Positions 1 to 8,012 of a stretch of DNA of 19,965 bases are shown here, piece after piece. The notes below the pieces were generated by a model. That model was not told the DNA's origin. It did no database searches and saw nothing but the letters and a program-made list of their open reading frames with translations. This stretch comes from CAVPRW01 sp046727435 [NCBI: bacterium]. Its GTDB lineage: Bacteria; Tectomicrobia; Entotheonellia; J063. Numbering within the stretch: the first letter of the stretch is position 1; each line of letters opens with the position of its first letter. The stretch is from positions 1 to 19,965 of the forward strand of contig JBKPCR010000107.1 in assembly GCA_046727435.1 (NCBI GenBank), given 5' to 3'. The position numbers and the translations under genes were made by a program.

Positions 1-1
1 C

Positions 2-2047
2 GACAATCTTGTGTCCTTGGATTTCGACAACGTTGACCTCAAGGTCTTCATCAAATACGTCAGCGAGATCACTGGACGAAATTACGTGGTCGACGATAAG
101 GTGCGTGGACGCATTACCCTGATCTCGCCGACAAAAATTCGTGTGGATGAGCTCGAGCGCGTCCTGGAGTCGTTGCTCGAATTAAACGGCTTCACCGCGG
201 TGCCTTCAGGGAGCGTGACGAAAATCGTCCCCTTGCGCGAAGTCAAGCAACGAGGGGTGGAGACCGATGTCGGACGCGACCCCCGAGAAATCGCCCCGAT
301 CGATCGTATGGTCACGCACCTCGTGCCGCTGCGATACGCCGACATCAACGAAGTCCGGAACATGCTGACACCGCTGATCTCGAAGGACGGTAATATCACC
401 GCCTATGGGCCGTCGAACACGATTATCCTGACCGATTTGGCCTCTAACGTGAACCGCCTCGTCAAGATTATCCAAGAGGTGGACATCAAGGTCACCGACG
501 AGCAGATCATGGTGGTCACCCTGAAGTTCGCTTCGGCGATCGATCTCGCACCGCAGGTGACGGCGGCTGTGGAGGCAAAGCTCGGCGAGACAGGTGGAGC
601 GGCACCTGGGCGCCCGCGTGCCGCGCGGGGCGTGGCTAGACCTGGGGTCCCGGGAGCGGCAGCGGTAGCGGGACCCGAGAAGGTGTTCCGTGTCATCGCT
701 GATCCGCGTAGCAACGCGCTCGTCATCGTGGCGGGGCGCGATGAGATGGCGCTGGCCCTCGACTTGATCGCGAAATTGGATGTTCGTTTGCCGCCCGGGC
801 GCGCGCAGATTCATGTCTATTTCCTGGAAAATGCCCTTGCCGAAGATCTCGCCAAGGTGCTTACAGCCCAGGCCCAGGAGCTGGTGCGGGCCGTCGGTCA
901 GCAACCGACTCCTGGGGCGCGTCCACCAACCGTCGCCGCTCCCGCCCCGCCCTCCCCCTCCCCTCCTCCCCAAACGGGGCCGACCTCCGGGGTTGTCCCG
1001 ACGGCTACTGGCGAGCGAAAAATCACCATCACCCCCGACAAGTCCACAAACTCGCTGGTCGTCACCGCCATCCCCGAAGATTATCAGGCGCTGGTGGAGG
1101 TGATTAAAAAGCTTGATATCCCCCGACGGCAGGTCTACGTCGAGGCAGCGGTGGTCGAGCTCACCCTGGAGAGGACCAAAGACATCGGTGTGGAGTTTCG
1201 TTCGACCTCGGATTTCACGACCGAAAGCCCGGTGGTGTTTGGTGGAGAGAGCTTTGGGTTGATCAACGAGCTGGCGCGTGATCCGTTCGCTCTCAGCGGC
1301 CTGGCGATCGGCCTCGTCAACGGCACGATCACCTTCGGCGGGCAGCAATTCCTGAATATCGGGGCGTTGGTCCATGCCATTCAACAACAGACCGATGTCA
1401 ATGTGCTGTCGACGCCACACTTACTCACGACTGACAATCAAGAAGCGGAGATCGTTGTGGCCAGCAATATCCCTTTTGTCACGGCCACGAGCCAGACCAC
1501 GGTGAGCACGCTGACCTCCATCGAGCGCAAAGACGTCGGCATCACTCTGCGCTTCACCCCGCAGGTCAGCGAGGGAGATAAGGTCACCCTGAAAATCTTC
1601 GAGGAGATTTCGGCCGTCCAGACCACCGTCCAGGCTGGCCTCAACCCTCAGCAAGTCGGCCCCACGACCTCAAAGCGTACGGCCAAGACCACCGTTGTCG
1701 TCGATAGCCGACAGACCATCATTATCGGCGGGCTGTTCCGTGATGATGCGGACTCGAACGAGCAGAAAATCCCTTGCCTCGGGGACATCCCCCTCCTCGG
1801 CAAGCTGTTTGGGCGAACGATAGATAATAGTCGCAAGACAAACCTGGTAATTTTCCTGACGCCGCACATCGTGCGCACAGCCGAAGATCTGAAGCGCATC
1901 AAAGAGCAGATTGGTGGCGAGTTCCAGAAGTTTCAAAACCAGCCAGACATCCCGAGCCCGCCGGTTGACCCCAGGCGGCCCATACTGTTGGAACCTCCGC
2001 CGCCCCCCTCTGGAGCTGAAGGGACACCGCCAGCCCGGGGTCCATAG
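2..2047 (+). CDS. gspD: Type II secretion system secretin GspD (5' truncated by window)
   Basis: Outer-membrane secretin that forms the exit channel of the type II secretion system. The reading frame is open to the window edge. The GTG at position 11 falls inside the conserved N0 domain, so the true start and the signal peptide lie upstream. About 681 residues are visible: N0 (roughly the first 75), N1 (about 95-165), further N domains interrupted by Gly/Ala/Pro-rich and Pro-rich inserts (nt about 590-690 and 895-1015), then the secretin domain (nt about 1090-1890). That domain carries the typical VVVDSRQTIIIGGL stretch and an IPLLGKLFG motif. The protein ends in a Pro-rich tail (nt about 1940-2044) and I see no recognisable pilotin-binding S-domain. 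It is first in a tight operon, 11 bp before gspE. A type IV pilus secretin (PilQ) is less likely given the GspL/GspM-type partners downstream. Confidence 0.93.
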   Translation, partial: DNLVSLDFDNVDLKVFIKYVSEITGRNYVVDDKVRGRITLISPTKIRVDELERVLESLLELNGFTAVPSGSVTKIVPLREVKQRGVETDVGRDPREIAPIDRMVTHLVPLRYADINEVRNMLTPLISKDGNITAYGPSNTIILTDLASNVNRLVKIIQEVDIKVTDEQIMVVTLKFASAIDLAPQVTAAVEAKLGETGGAAPGRPRAARGVARPGVPGAAAVAGPEKVFRVIADPRSNALVIVAGRDEMALALDLIAKLDVRLPPGRAQIHVYFLENALAEDLAKVLTAQAQELVRAVGQQPTPGARPPTVAAPAPPSPSPPPQTGPTSGVVPTATGERKITITPDKSTNSLVVTAIPEDYQALVEVIKKLDIPRRQVYVEAAVVELTLERTKDIGVEFRSTSDFTTESPVVFGGESFGLINELARDPFALSGLAIGLVNGTITFGGQQFLNIGALVHAIQQQTDVNVLSTPHLLTTDNQEAEIVVASNIPFVTATSQTTVSTLTSIERKDVGITLRFTPQVSEGDKVTLKIFEEISAVQTTVQAGLNPQQVGPTTSKRTAKTTVVVDSRQTIIIGGLFRDDADSNEQKIPCLGDIPLLGKLFGRTIDNSRKTNLVIFLTPHIVRTAEDLKRIKEQIGGEFQKFQNQPDIPSPPVDPRRPILLEPPPPPSGAEGTPPARGP

Positions 2048-2058
2048 AAGGAGAGAGG

Positions 2059-3759
2059 ATGAAAACGCGCAAGCTGGAGGAGATCCTGGTGGAGCGCGGC
2101 CTGGTGCGTGAGCCTGACATCGCGCGGCTTCTCGATAGCGAGCGCGCCCGGGGGCAACCTCTGGGAACACTGCTCGTGCAGCAGGGACTCATCACCGAAG
2201 AGGATTTGTTGGAGGCTCTCAGCGAACAATTTGGCCTGCCATACTGGCGTAAGCTTGAAGAGGCCGGCATTGAGCGGCTCCCCGTGTCGAAGGTACCGAT
2301 CGCGTTCTATCGCCAGCAGAAGGTCTTTCCGATTGTCTGCACCGACAGCGGCGTGAAAGTGGCGGTGAGTGACCCGCTGAATTTGCAGCCCCTGGATGAT
2401 CTTGCGGTGTTCCTGGGGGCCCCAGTCGAGCCGGTGCTCAGCAGCGAACGGGAGTTAATGGCGGCCATCAATCGTTTCTTCGATCGCGAAACCGGTTCCA
2501 CCGAACAAGTGATGCAGGACCTGGAGGGTGAGGACCTTGGTGCCATCGCCGACGAGATCGAGGAGACGGACGATCTGCTGGACCTTGCCTCTGAAGCGCC
2601 GGTCATTCGCCTGGTGAACTCGATCCTCACGCAGGCAGTCCGAGCCCGGGCCAGTGACATTCACATCGAACCGTTTGAACGTGAGCTCAAAGTTCGCTAT
2701 CGCATCGACGGCTTACTCTATAATACGCTGACCCCGCCGCGGCGCCTGCAAGCGGCCATCAGTTCGCGCATCAAGGTGATGGCGAACCTCAACATCGCGG
2801 AGCGCCGGCTGCCGCAAGATGGGCGCATCCGCATCCGCGTCGGCGAGAAGGATGTCGATATCCGTGTGTCGGTCGTGCCAATTGCCTATGGCGAGCGCAT
2901 CGTCCTGCGTCTCCTGGATAAGACCAGCGTGCTGCTAGGGCTGGAAGAGATCGGTATGGCGGCGGCGACCTATGGCAAGTACAGCCGCTTGATCAAACGC
3001 TCGAATGGCATTATCCTGGTCACGGGTCCCACCGGCAGCGGCAAAACCACAACCCTGTACGGAACCTTGAACAAGATCAACGCCCCCGAGTTGAACATTA
3101 TTACCATCGAAGACCCGATTGAATACCAACTCAATGGCATTGGCCAGATTCAGGTCAACCCTAGGATCGACCTGACGTTTGCGAATGGACTGCGATCGAT
3201 TCTGCGCCAGGATCCGGATATCATCATGGTTGGCGAGATTCGCGATCGGGAAACGGCTGAGATCGCCATCCAGGCCTCATTGACAGGACATCTCGTGTTC
3301 AGCACACTACATACAAACGATGCCGCTGGCGCCGTCACCCGCCTGCTCGACATGGGGGTCGAGGCTTTCCTGGTGTCATCGTCCGTGATCGCAATCATCG
3401 CGCAGCGCCTCGTGCGGGTGATCTGTCGGGAGTGTCGGGAGGCCTATCGTCCCGATCTCTCGCTGGTCAAGGAGATCGGCCTCGACAAGTCAGGTGAGGC
3501 AGCGTTCGATGGCTTTTTCTACCGCGGCAAGGGATGCATAGCCTGTCTTCAGACAGGCTATCGCGGGCGGTCGGGAATCTATGAGCTCCTGGTGATCGAC
3601 GACAACATCCGCGGCCTGGTCATGAGCGGTGCTGATTCGAACGTCATCAGACGGAAGGCCATTGAGCAGGGGATGACGACACTCTTCCGTGATGGCGTCG
3701 ATAAGATCGTCAAAGGGATCACCACCGTGGATGAGGTCCTGCGTGTGACGCAGGAATAG
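2059..3759 (+). CDS. gspE: Type II secretion assembly ATPase GspE
   Basis: Cytoplasmic hexameric ATPase that drives pseudopilus assembly. The 566-residue protein has an N-terminal MshEN/T2SSE_N-like region (about 1-150) and a C-terminal motor domain. I see Walker A GPTGSGKT at 323-330, the Asp box after ITIEDPIEYQ, Walker B DPDIIMVGEIRD at 385-396 and the His box FSTLHTNDA. A tetracysteine zinc site (C456-x2-C459, C493-x2-C496) is complete, as usual in GspE/PilB. ATG at 2059 follows an AAGGAGAG ribosome site at ideal spacing. The gene sits 11 bp after gspD and 15 bp before gspF, so co-transcription is expected. PilB is the main alternative; neighbours of the GspL/GspM type favour GspE. Confidence 0.93.
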   Translation: MKTRKLEEILVERGLVREPDIARLLDSERARGQPLGTLLVQQGLITEEDLLEALSEQFGLPYWRKLEEAGIERLPVSKVPIAFYRQQKVFPIVCTDSGVKVAVSDPLNLQPLDDLAVFLGAPVEPVLSSERELMAAINRFFDRETGSTEQVMQDLEGEDLGAIADEIEETDDLLDLASEAPVIRLVNSILTQAVRARASDIHIEPFERELKVRYRIDGLLYNTLTPPRRLQAAISSRIKVMANLNIAERRLPQDGRIRIRVGEKDVDIRVSVVPIAYGERIVLRLLDKTSVLLGLEEIGMAAATYGKYSRLIKRSNGIILVTGPTGSGKTTTLYGTLNKINAPELNIITIEDPIEYQLNGIGQIQVNPRIDLTFANGLRSILRQDPDIIMVGEIRDRETAEIAIQASLTGHLVFSTLHTNDAAGAVTRLLDMGVEAFLVSSSVIAIIAQRLVRVICRECREAYRPDLSLVKEIGLDKSGEAAFDGFFYRGKGCIACLQTGYRGRSGIYELLVIDDNIRGLVMSGADSNVIRRKAIEQGMTTLFRDGVDKIVKGITTVDEVLRVTQE

Positions 3760-3774
3760 GGAAGGCGGTAGGCC

Positions 3775-4995
3775 GTGCCTGTCTATGAATATCGCGCTCT
3801 GAACACCTCAGGCCGTACGGTGAAGGGTATCGTTGATGCCGACAGCTCACGGGGGGCCCGCCTCAAACTGCGGCGCAATGGCATCTTTCCCATCGAGCTG
3901 CGCGAAGAGGCCGATGCTCAGAGCGACAAGCAAGAGGTCGATGTCCTACGGTTTTTCCGACGCGTCAAACTGCAGGAGGTCGCCATTACGGTCCGGCAAC
4001 TGTCGACCCTGCTCAGTGCCGGGTTGCCACTCGTGGAATCGCTCTCCGCGATCATCGAACAAGTGCCCAATCCCGCCCTGAAAAAAATCGTCACCCAGGT
4101 GCGCGAACGGGTCAATGAAGGGAGTTCCCTGGCCGACGCCTTCGCGCAACATCCGCGTATCTTTTCCTCGTTATTTGTAAACATGACCCGCGCGGGCGAA
4201 CGCAGCGGCGCCCTGGAGATCGTCCTCGAACGTCTGGCGGATTTCACCGAAAACCAGGTGGCCTTTCGCCATAAGATCTCAGCCGCGATGGTTTATCCGA
4301 TTCTGATGACCTTCGTCGGGATTGGGGTCTTAGGGTTTTTACTGGGCTATGTGATTCCAACGGTGACGCAAATCTTTGAGGACCTTAAGCAGAGCCTACC
4401 ACTGCCCACATTGATTCTGATGATGGTCAGCGACGGGCTGCGGCGCTTCTGGTGGGTTGGTGTGGTGGTGCTGGCTCTAGTGCTGTTGGGGATCGATCGC
4501 TATAGTCGGACTGAGGCCGGTCGCCTGGTCCTGGACCGCGTGAAAATCAAGGCGCCGATCTTCGGACCGCTAGCGTTGAAGGTTGCTATTGCCCGTTTCA
4601 CCCGTACTCTGGCGATCCTGCTCAGGAGCGGTGTGCCGGTGTTAACCTCAATGGACATCGTCAAGAATGTGGTCAGCAACCGGGTGTTGGAACACGTGAT
4701 CGAAGAAGCCCGTGACAACATTCGTGAAGGACAGGATATCGCTCCTCCTCTGCGTCGTAGCCAGCTGTTTCCACCGCTGGCGACCCACATGATCGCTGTC
4801 GGCGAAAAAAGTGGTAAGCTCGAGGATATGTTGATGCGAGTTGCGGATGCGTTTGAGACGGATGTCGAAACCACGGTCCAAGGGTTAACTGCGCTCATCG
4901 AGCCGCTGATGATTCTCCTGATGGGCTCGGTGATCGGCTTCATCGCCTTGTCGATTCTGTTACCAATATTTCAGATTAATCAAATTGTGAAGTAA
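3775..4995 (+). CDS. gspF: Type II secretion inner-membrane platform protein GspF
   Basis: Polytopic inner-membrane platform that couples GspE to pseudopilin assembly. The 406-residue protein starts MPVYEYRALN..GR, the standard GspF opening. It has two cytoplasmic helical repeats (about 60-170 and 265-370), each beginning with a 'F.R.L..LL..G.P' type stretch. Three membrane segments lie at about 172-195, 226-242 and 374-399. The start is GTG at 3775, preceded by a modest GGAAGGCGG site. Length and topology are normal for the family. It is the third gene of the operon, 15 bp after gspE. PilC of type IV pili is closely related, and the name rests on gene context. Confidence 0.92.
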   Translation: MPVYEYRALNTSGRTVKGIVDADSSRGARLKLRRNGIFPIELREEADAQSDKQEVDVLRFFRRVKLQEVAITVRQLSTLLSAGLPLVESLSAIIEQVPNPALKKIVTQVRERVNEGSSLADAFAQHPRIFSSLFVNMTRAGERSGALEIVLERLADFTENQVAFRHKISAAMVYPILMTFVGIGVLGFLLGYVIPTVTQIFEDLKQSLPLPTLILMMVSDGLRRFWWVGVVVLALVLLGIDRYSRTEAGRLVLDRVKIKAPIFGPLALKVAIARFTRTLAILLRSGVPVLTSMDIVKNVVSNRVLEHVIEEARDNIREGQDIAPPLRRSQLFPPLATHMIAVGEKSGKLEDMLMRVADAFETDVETTVQGLTALIEPLMILLMGSVIGFIALSILLPIFQINQIVK

Positions 4996-5005
4996 GGAAG
5001 TGGCT

Positions 5006-6583
5006 ATGATGAAGTCTGTGGTCAGCGTCGATCTCGGTTCCACCGCCTTGAAGGTGATGGAATTGCGCGGCACATGGAAAGGGTTTGAGGTGGTCAAAGC
5101 CGCTGAGCGGCGGCTCCCAACGGACACTGGCGCGACTTGCCCGCCGGAAGAGACGGCGCAGGCCCTGAGCGAATTATTAAGCGCCCACGCCATTAAACCT
5201 ACCCATGTGGTGAGCGCCATTCCGGCCCAAGCGACCTTCGTGCGCAACCTCCCACTGCCCTTCCGGGATCCGCGCAAAATCCGCGAAGTCTTGAAGTTTG
5301 AAATCGAGCCACACATCCCCTACCCTGTGGAAGACGTGATCATAGACTTTGCGAAGATCCGCAACCTGGATACCGGCGGCTGCGAGGTGTTAGCGGCGGC
5401 CGTGTCGAAGAAGGTGATGGCTGATCATTTGCACATTCTCGATCTGGCAGGCCTGGCGCCCGAAGTGGTCGATTGGGAGGTCTTCGGAGAGCTCAACAGC
5501 TATCTTGCCTGGCGGCCATTAGCAGCGTCGGGTCCGGTGGCGTTAGTCAATCTCGGCGCCACCAAGACGACCGTCAAAATCATTCAAGATGGCAGCATTC
5601 GATTCACACGCAGCATTATCCGTGGCGGGAATGCGCTTACCGAGAGTATTCGGCAATACCTGACCTTAACCAGCGCGCAGGCCGAGGCGATGAAATTGAG
5701 TGATCGCGAGCGCGACCGCGCCAGTATCGCCGAACCGATCGAAACCTTCTTGGCGATGCTAGCCAAGGAAATCGACCACACCTTGCTGGCATACAACACA
5801 CGTGCCGGCGAAGAGCCCGTGCAGGAGATTGTCCTGCTCGGCGGCGGTGCTGGCCTGCCGGAGGCTGTGCCGTTCTTCGAGGCACATTATGGTTTGCCGA
5901 CAACGCTCTTTGATATGGATCAGCGGCTCTTTCCTCCCGCGCCGATGTCCCTCCAACCCCAGGCCGGCTTGGTCATGCCCGTAGCCCTCGGCCTCGCCAG
6001 CCGGCAGCTGAGCCGGAGAGCGTTGGGGCTAGATTTCCGCCAGGAGGAGTTCGCCCTGCACAAGAGTTATGACGAGGTCCGCGGTCAACTCCTGTCGCTC
6101 GGCGGCATGGTGGCCTTGCTGGTGGGGCTATCACTGTTCGATCTGTACTATCACCTGCGCACGAAAGAAACTCAGTTTGCTGTGCTCCAAGGTCAGGTGG
6201 ATTCCATGTTCCACGAGACGTTTCCCGAGGTGCGACGGGTCAGCAATGCGGTTGGCCAAGGGCAGGAGAAGCTCCGCGAGATCGAGGCCAACCTGAAGGG
6301 CGTTGGCACCCTCAGTGGGCCGCAGGGCTCGGCATTGGAGATGCTGCGTGAGCTGGCCAGACTGACACCACAAGGGTTGCCAGTTAAAATCACCGATCTC
6401 ACCATCAGCACGGAAGGCATCAGCATCAGCGGTGAGACCCAGTCATTCGATGGCGTGGATCACCTCAAGAAAGCCTATGCCTCCTCGCCATATTTCGATG
6501 AGATCAAAATGTTTCCGGCCAGGGCAGGAGCCACTGGCAAGGGAGTCGAGTTCAAGCTCGCCATCACGTTAAAGAAATCCTAG
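5006..6583 (+). CDS. gspL: GspL-like protein: PilM-type actin-fold domain joined to a PilN-like membrane/periplasmic part
   Basis: Inner-membrane assembly component that binds GspE on the cytoplasmic side and GspM in the membrane. The 525-residue protein has an N-terminal actin-like domain resembling PilM, with phosphate-loop-like VDLGSTALKV (near residue 8), LVNLGATKTTVK and LLGGGAGLPE. One membrane segment follows at about 362-382, then a coiled-coil linker and a ferredoxin-like periplasmic domain ending in VEFKLAITL. That is PilM and PilN in one chain, the GspL plan. I chose ATG at 5006 because AAGGA (4994-4998) stands 7 nt before it; GTG at 5000 would overlap the ribosome site. ATG at 5009 is also possible. 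The gene lies 10 bp after gspF. Naming it GspL rather than PilM is inference from architecture and order. Confidence 0.8.
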   Translation: MMKSVVSVDLGSTALKVMELRGTWKGFEVVKAAERRLPTDTGATCPPEETAQALSELLSAHAIKPTHVVSAIPAQATFVRNLPLPFRDPRKIREVLKFEIEPHIPYPVEDVIIDFAKIRNLDTGGCEVLAAAVSKKVMADHLHILDLAGLAPEVVDWEVFGELNSYLAWRPLAASGPVALVNLGATKTTVKIIQDGSIRFTRSIIRGGNALTESIRQYLTLTSAQAEAMKLSDRERDRASIAEPIETFLAMLAKEIDHTLLAYNTRAGEEPVQEIVLLGGGAGLPEAVPFFEAHYGLPTTLFDMDQRLFPPAPMSLQPQAGLVMPVALGLASRQLSRRALGLDFRQEEFALHKSYDEVRGQLLSLGGMVALLVGLSLFDLYYHLRTKETQFAVLQGQVDSMFHETFPEVRRVSNAVGQGQEKLREIEANLKGVGTLSGPQGSALEMLRELARLTPQGLPVKITDLTISTEGISISGETQSFDGVDHLKKAYASSPYFDEIKMFPARAGATGKGVEFKLAITLKKS

Positions 6584-6598
6584 CAAGGGAGAGCGCGC

Positions 6599-7132
6599 AT
6601 GAAGTTGGGCAGGCGAGAGCAGCTCATGATCATCGCTGGGGTGGTGGCGGTGGCCCTGCTGCTCTTCTATCGTCTCGGCCTGTCGCCAGCGCTTGAGCGG
6701 CTACGCACGCTGGATCGACTGGTGGCCATGAAGGAGCGTGAGCTCCATCAGATGAAGACACTACAGGAAACATATATAGCCCAAAAGCGTCTGATGGAAG
6801 ACGTTAGTCGAAGCTTGGCTCAACGCGGCCCAGATTTCGCAATATTTTCGTTCCTCGAGGACCTGGCCAATAAAACGGGCATTAAGGACAACATCAAGTC
6901 GATGACGCCAGCCCTCACCACCCCAGGTGAGCTGTTTCGCGAGTCATCCGTCGAAATGCGGCTCGAGGGCATCGCGCTGCAACAATTGACGCGCTATCTG
7001 TATGACATCGAGCAGGCCCCCCAACTCTTGCGTGTGCGCCGTATGCACATTAAACCACGACCCGCCAATCCAGACCTGTTGGACGTGACCTTTCAAGTCT
7101 CCACCTTTTACCTCCAGGAAAGGACCAGCTAG
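6599..7132 (+). CDS. gspM: Type II secretion protein GspM (PilO-like)
   Basis: Bitopic inner-membrane protein expected to pair with GspL and stabilise the secretion platform. The 177 residues comprise a short basic N-terminus, one membrane segment (about 9-27), a coiled coil (about 35-75) and a periplasmic ferredoxin-like domain with the typical EGIALQQLTRYLYDIEQ..LLRVRRMHI pattern of PilO/GspM proteins. ATG at 6599 follows an AAGGGAG ribosome site. It is 15 bp after gspL and is the last gene of the operon in this window. No GspN or pseudopilin gene follows. The small size and low sequence conservation of this family make the GspM label less certain than those of gspD, gspE and gspF. Confidence 0.8.
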   Translation: MKLGRREQLMIIAGVVAVALLLFYRLGLSPALERLRTLDRLVAMKERELHQMKTLQETYIAQKRLMEDVSRSLAQRGPDFAIFSFLEDLANKTGIKDNIKSMTPALTTPGELFRESSVEMRLEGIALQQLTRYLYDIEQAPQLLRVRRMHIKPRPANPDLLDVTFQVSTFYLQERTS

Positions 7133-7151
7133 CTGTAGTACCTGCCCGGTA

Positions 7152-7182
7152 TTGACAGATCATCCATCGCAGGCAAGCATCA
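7152..7182 (+). promoter_or_regulatory. Possible promoter for the methyltransferase operon
   Basis: A perfect -35 hexamer TTGACA lies at 7152-7157. At 17 bp spacing the -10 position reads AAGCAT, which matches consensus at only three positions. The site is well placed for transcription of the operon starting at 7281, but the -10 is poor and read-through from the gsp operon could serve instead. Confidence 0.25.
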
Positions 7183-7241
7183 ACCGCCAAGAACACGGCT
7201 GCGCGATGGTTGATCTATACCAGTAGCAACTGGATTCAACC
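7158..7241. repeat. Overlapping inverted repeats between gspM and the methyltransferase operon
   Basis: GATCATCCATCGC (7158-7170) is complementary to GCGATGGTTGATC (7203-7215) at 12 of 13 positions, enclosing 32 nt. The right arm can also pair as GGTTGAT with ATCAACC (7179-7185). It can further pair as GGTTGA (7208-7213) with TCAACC (7236-7241), enclosing a perfect inner hairpin CCAGT-agca-ACTGG (7220-7233). The three pairings exclude one another. There is no T-run, so it is not a standard rho-independent terminator. It may be an operator, an attenuator-like leader, or an operon-end structure. Confidence 0.5.
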
Positions 7242-7280
7242 GACACGCTGAAGGCCTTGGAAAGGAGCACGGTCATTGCG

Positions 7281-8012
7281 GTGAGGGAGCACTGGTGGTT
7301 GCCGACACGCATCGATGGCGAGGAATGGCTTGATCAGGGCCGTGGGACCCCTGAGGCCATCGACCGGAGCCTCGCAGATCTCGGCCGCATCAATCGCTGG
7401 CTCGGAGGAATGCGAGGCTTGGCGTCATATCTCTACCCGCGTATCCGCAGGTGTCGAACCGACCGTGTGCGTGTGCTCGATCTGGGAGCTGGAGGCTGTA
7501 CCATTCCGGAGGCCATGGCGCGATGGGCACGTCACGCCGCTATCTCACTCCAAATCTATGCGCTAGATCTTCGCCACGCACATCTACGCTGGGCGCGGAG
7601 GAGCTTGCAGGCCTGCCCTGAGATCGTTTTTATTCAGGGTGATGTGCGTGCCCTGCCGTTCGCTGAAGGCAGCGTCGATTTCGTGATCTCTTCGCTTTTT
7701 TTGCATCACTTTACAGCACCAGAACTCACCCAGGTGCTGCCGCAGTGGGCTCGCCTGGCACGCCAAAGCCTCATCATGACCGACCTGGTGCGCCATCCCG
7801 CACCCTATTGGTTCATGAAGGCGACAAGTCCCATATTTGCGCGCAGCACCATCACGCGGCATGATGCCGCGGTGTCGATTCAGCGGGCCTACCGGCCTCA
7901 GGAGTTACAGCGGATTGCGGCAGAGGCTGGGTTAGCACAGGCCCGAGTATACACCAGTTTTCCGTATCGCATGAGCCTCGTCATCGACCACACAGAGCCT
8001 GGTTCTATATGA
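7281..8012 (+). CDS. SAM-dependent methyltransferase (UbiE-like class I fold)
   Basis: Predicted methyl transfer from S-adenosylmethionine to a small aromatic or lipid acceptor; the substrate is unknown. The 243 residues include a leader with ..LADLGRINRWLGG (about 31-43), motif I VLDLGAGG (65-72), the acidic strand end YALDL (93-97), GDVRALPF (120-127) and a FVISSLFLHHF strand. By family recall, this type of methyltransferase with a 'RINR' leader is often encoded beside FAD oxidoreductases in polyketide-type clusters. AAAGGAG lies at 7261-7267. GTG 7281 is the first ordinary start after it, with a rather long 13-nt gap; TTG 7257 precedes the ribosome site and is unlikely. The stop overlaps the next start as ATGA, implying coupled translation. 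Confidence 0.82.
   Translation: MREHWWLPTRIDGEEWLDQGRGTPEAIDRSLADLGRINRWLGGMRGLASYLYPRIRRCRTDRVRVLDLGAGGCTIPEAMARWARHAAISLQIYALDLRHAHLRWARRSLQACPEIVFIQGDVRALPFAEGSVDFVISSLFLHHFTAPELTQVLPQWARLARQSLIMTDLVRHPAPYWFMKATSPIFARSTITRHDAAVSIQRAYRPQELQRIAAEAGLAQARVYTSFPYRMSLVIDHTEPGSI

Noticed and set aside
206-1420. 404-codon open frame on the minus strand opposite gspD
   Set aside because: The plus-strand frame is an unmistakable secretin. The antisense translation is His/Arg/Asp-rich with no recognisable domain and is a high-GC shadow.
1670-2170. 166-codon minus-strand frame across the gspD-gspE junction
   Set aside because: It spans two well-supported genes in the other strand and shows no domain or ribosome site of note.
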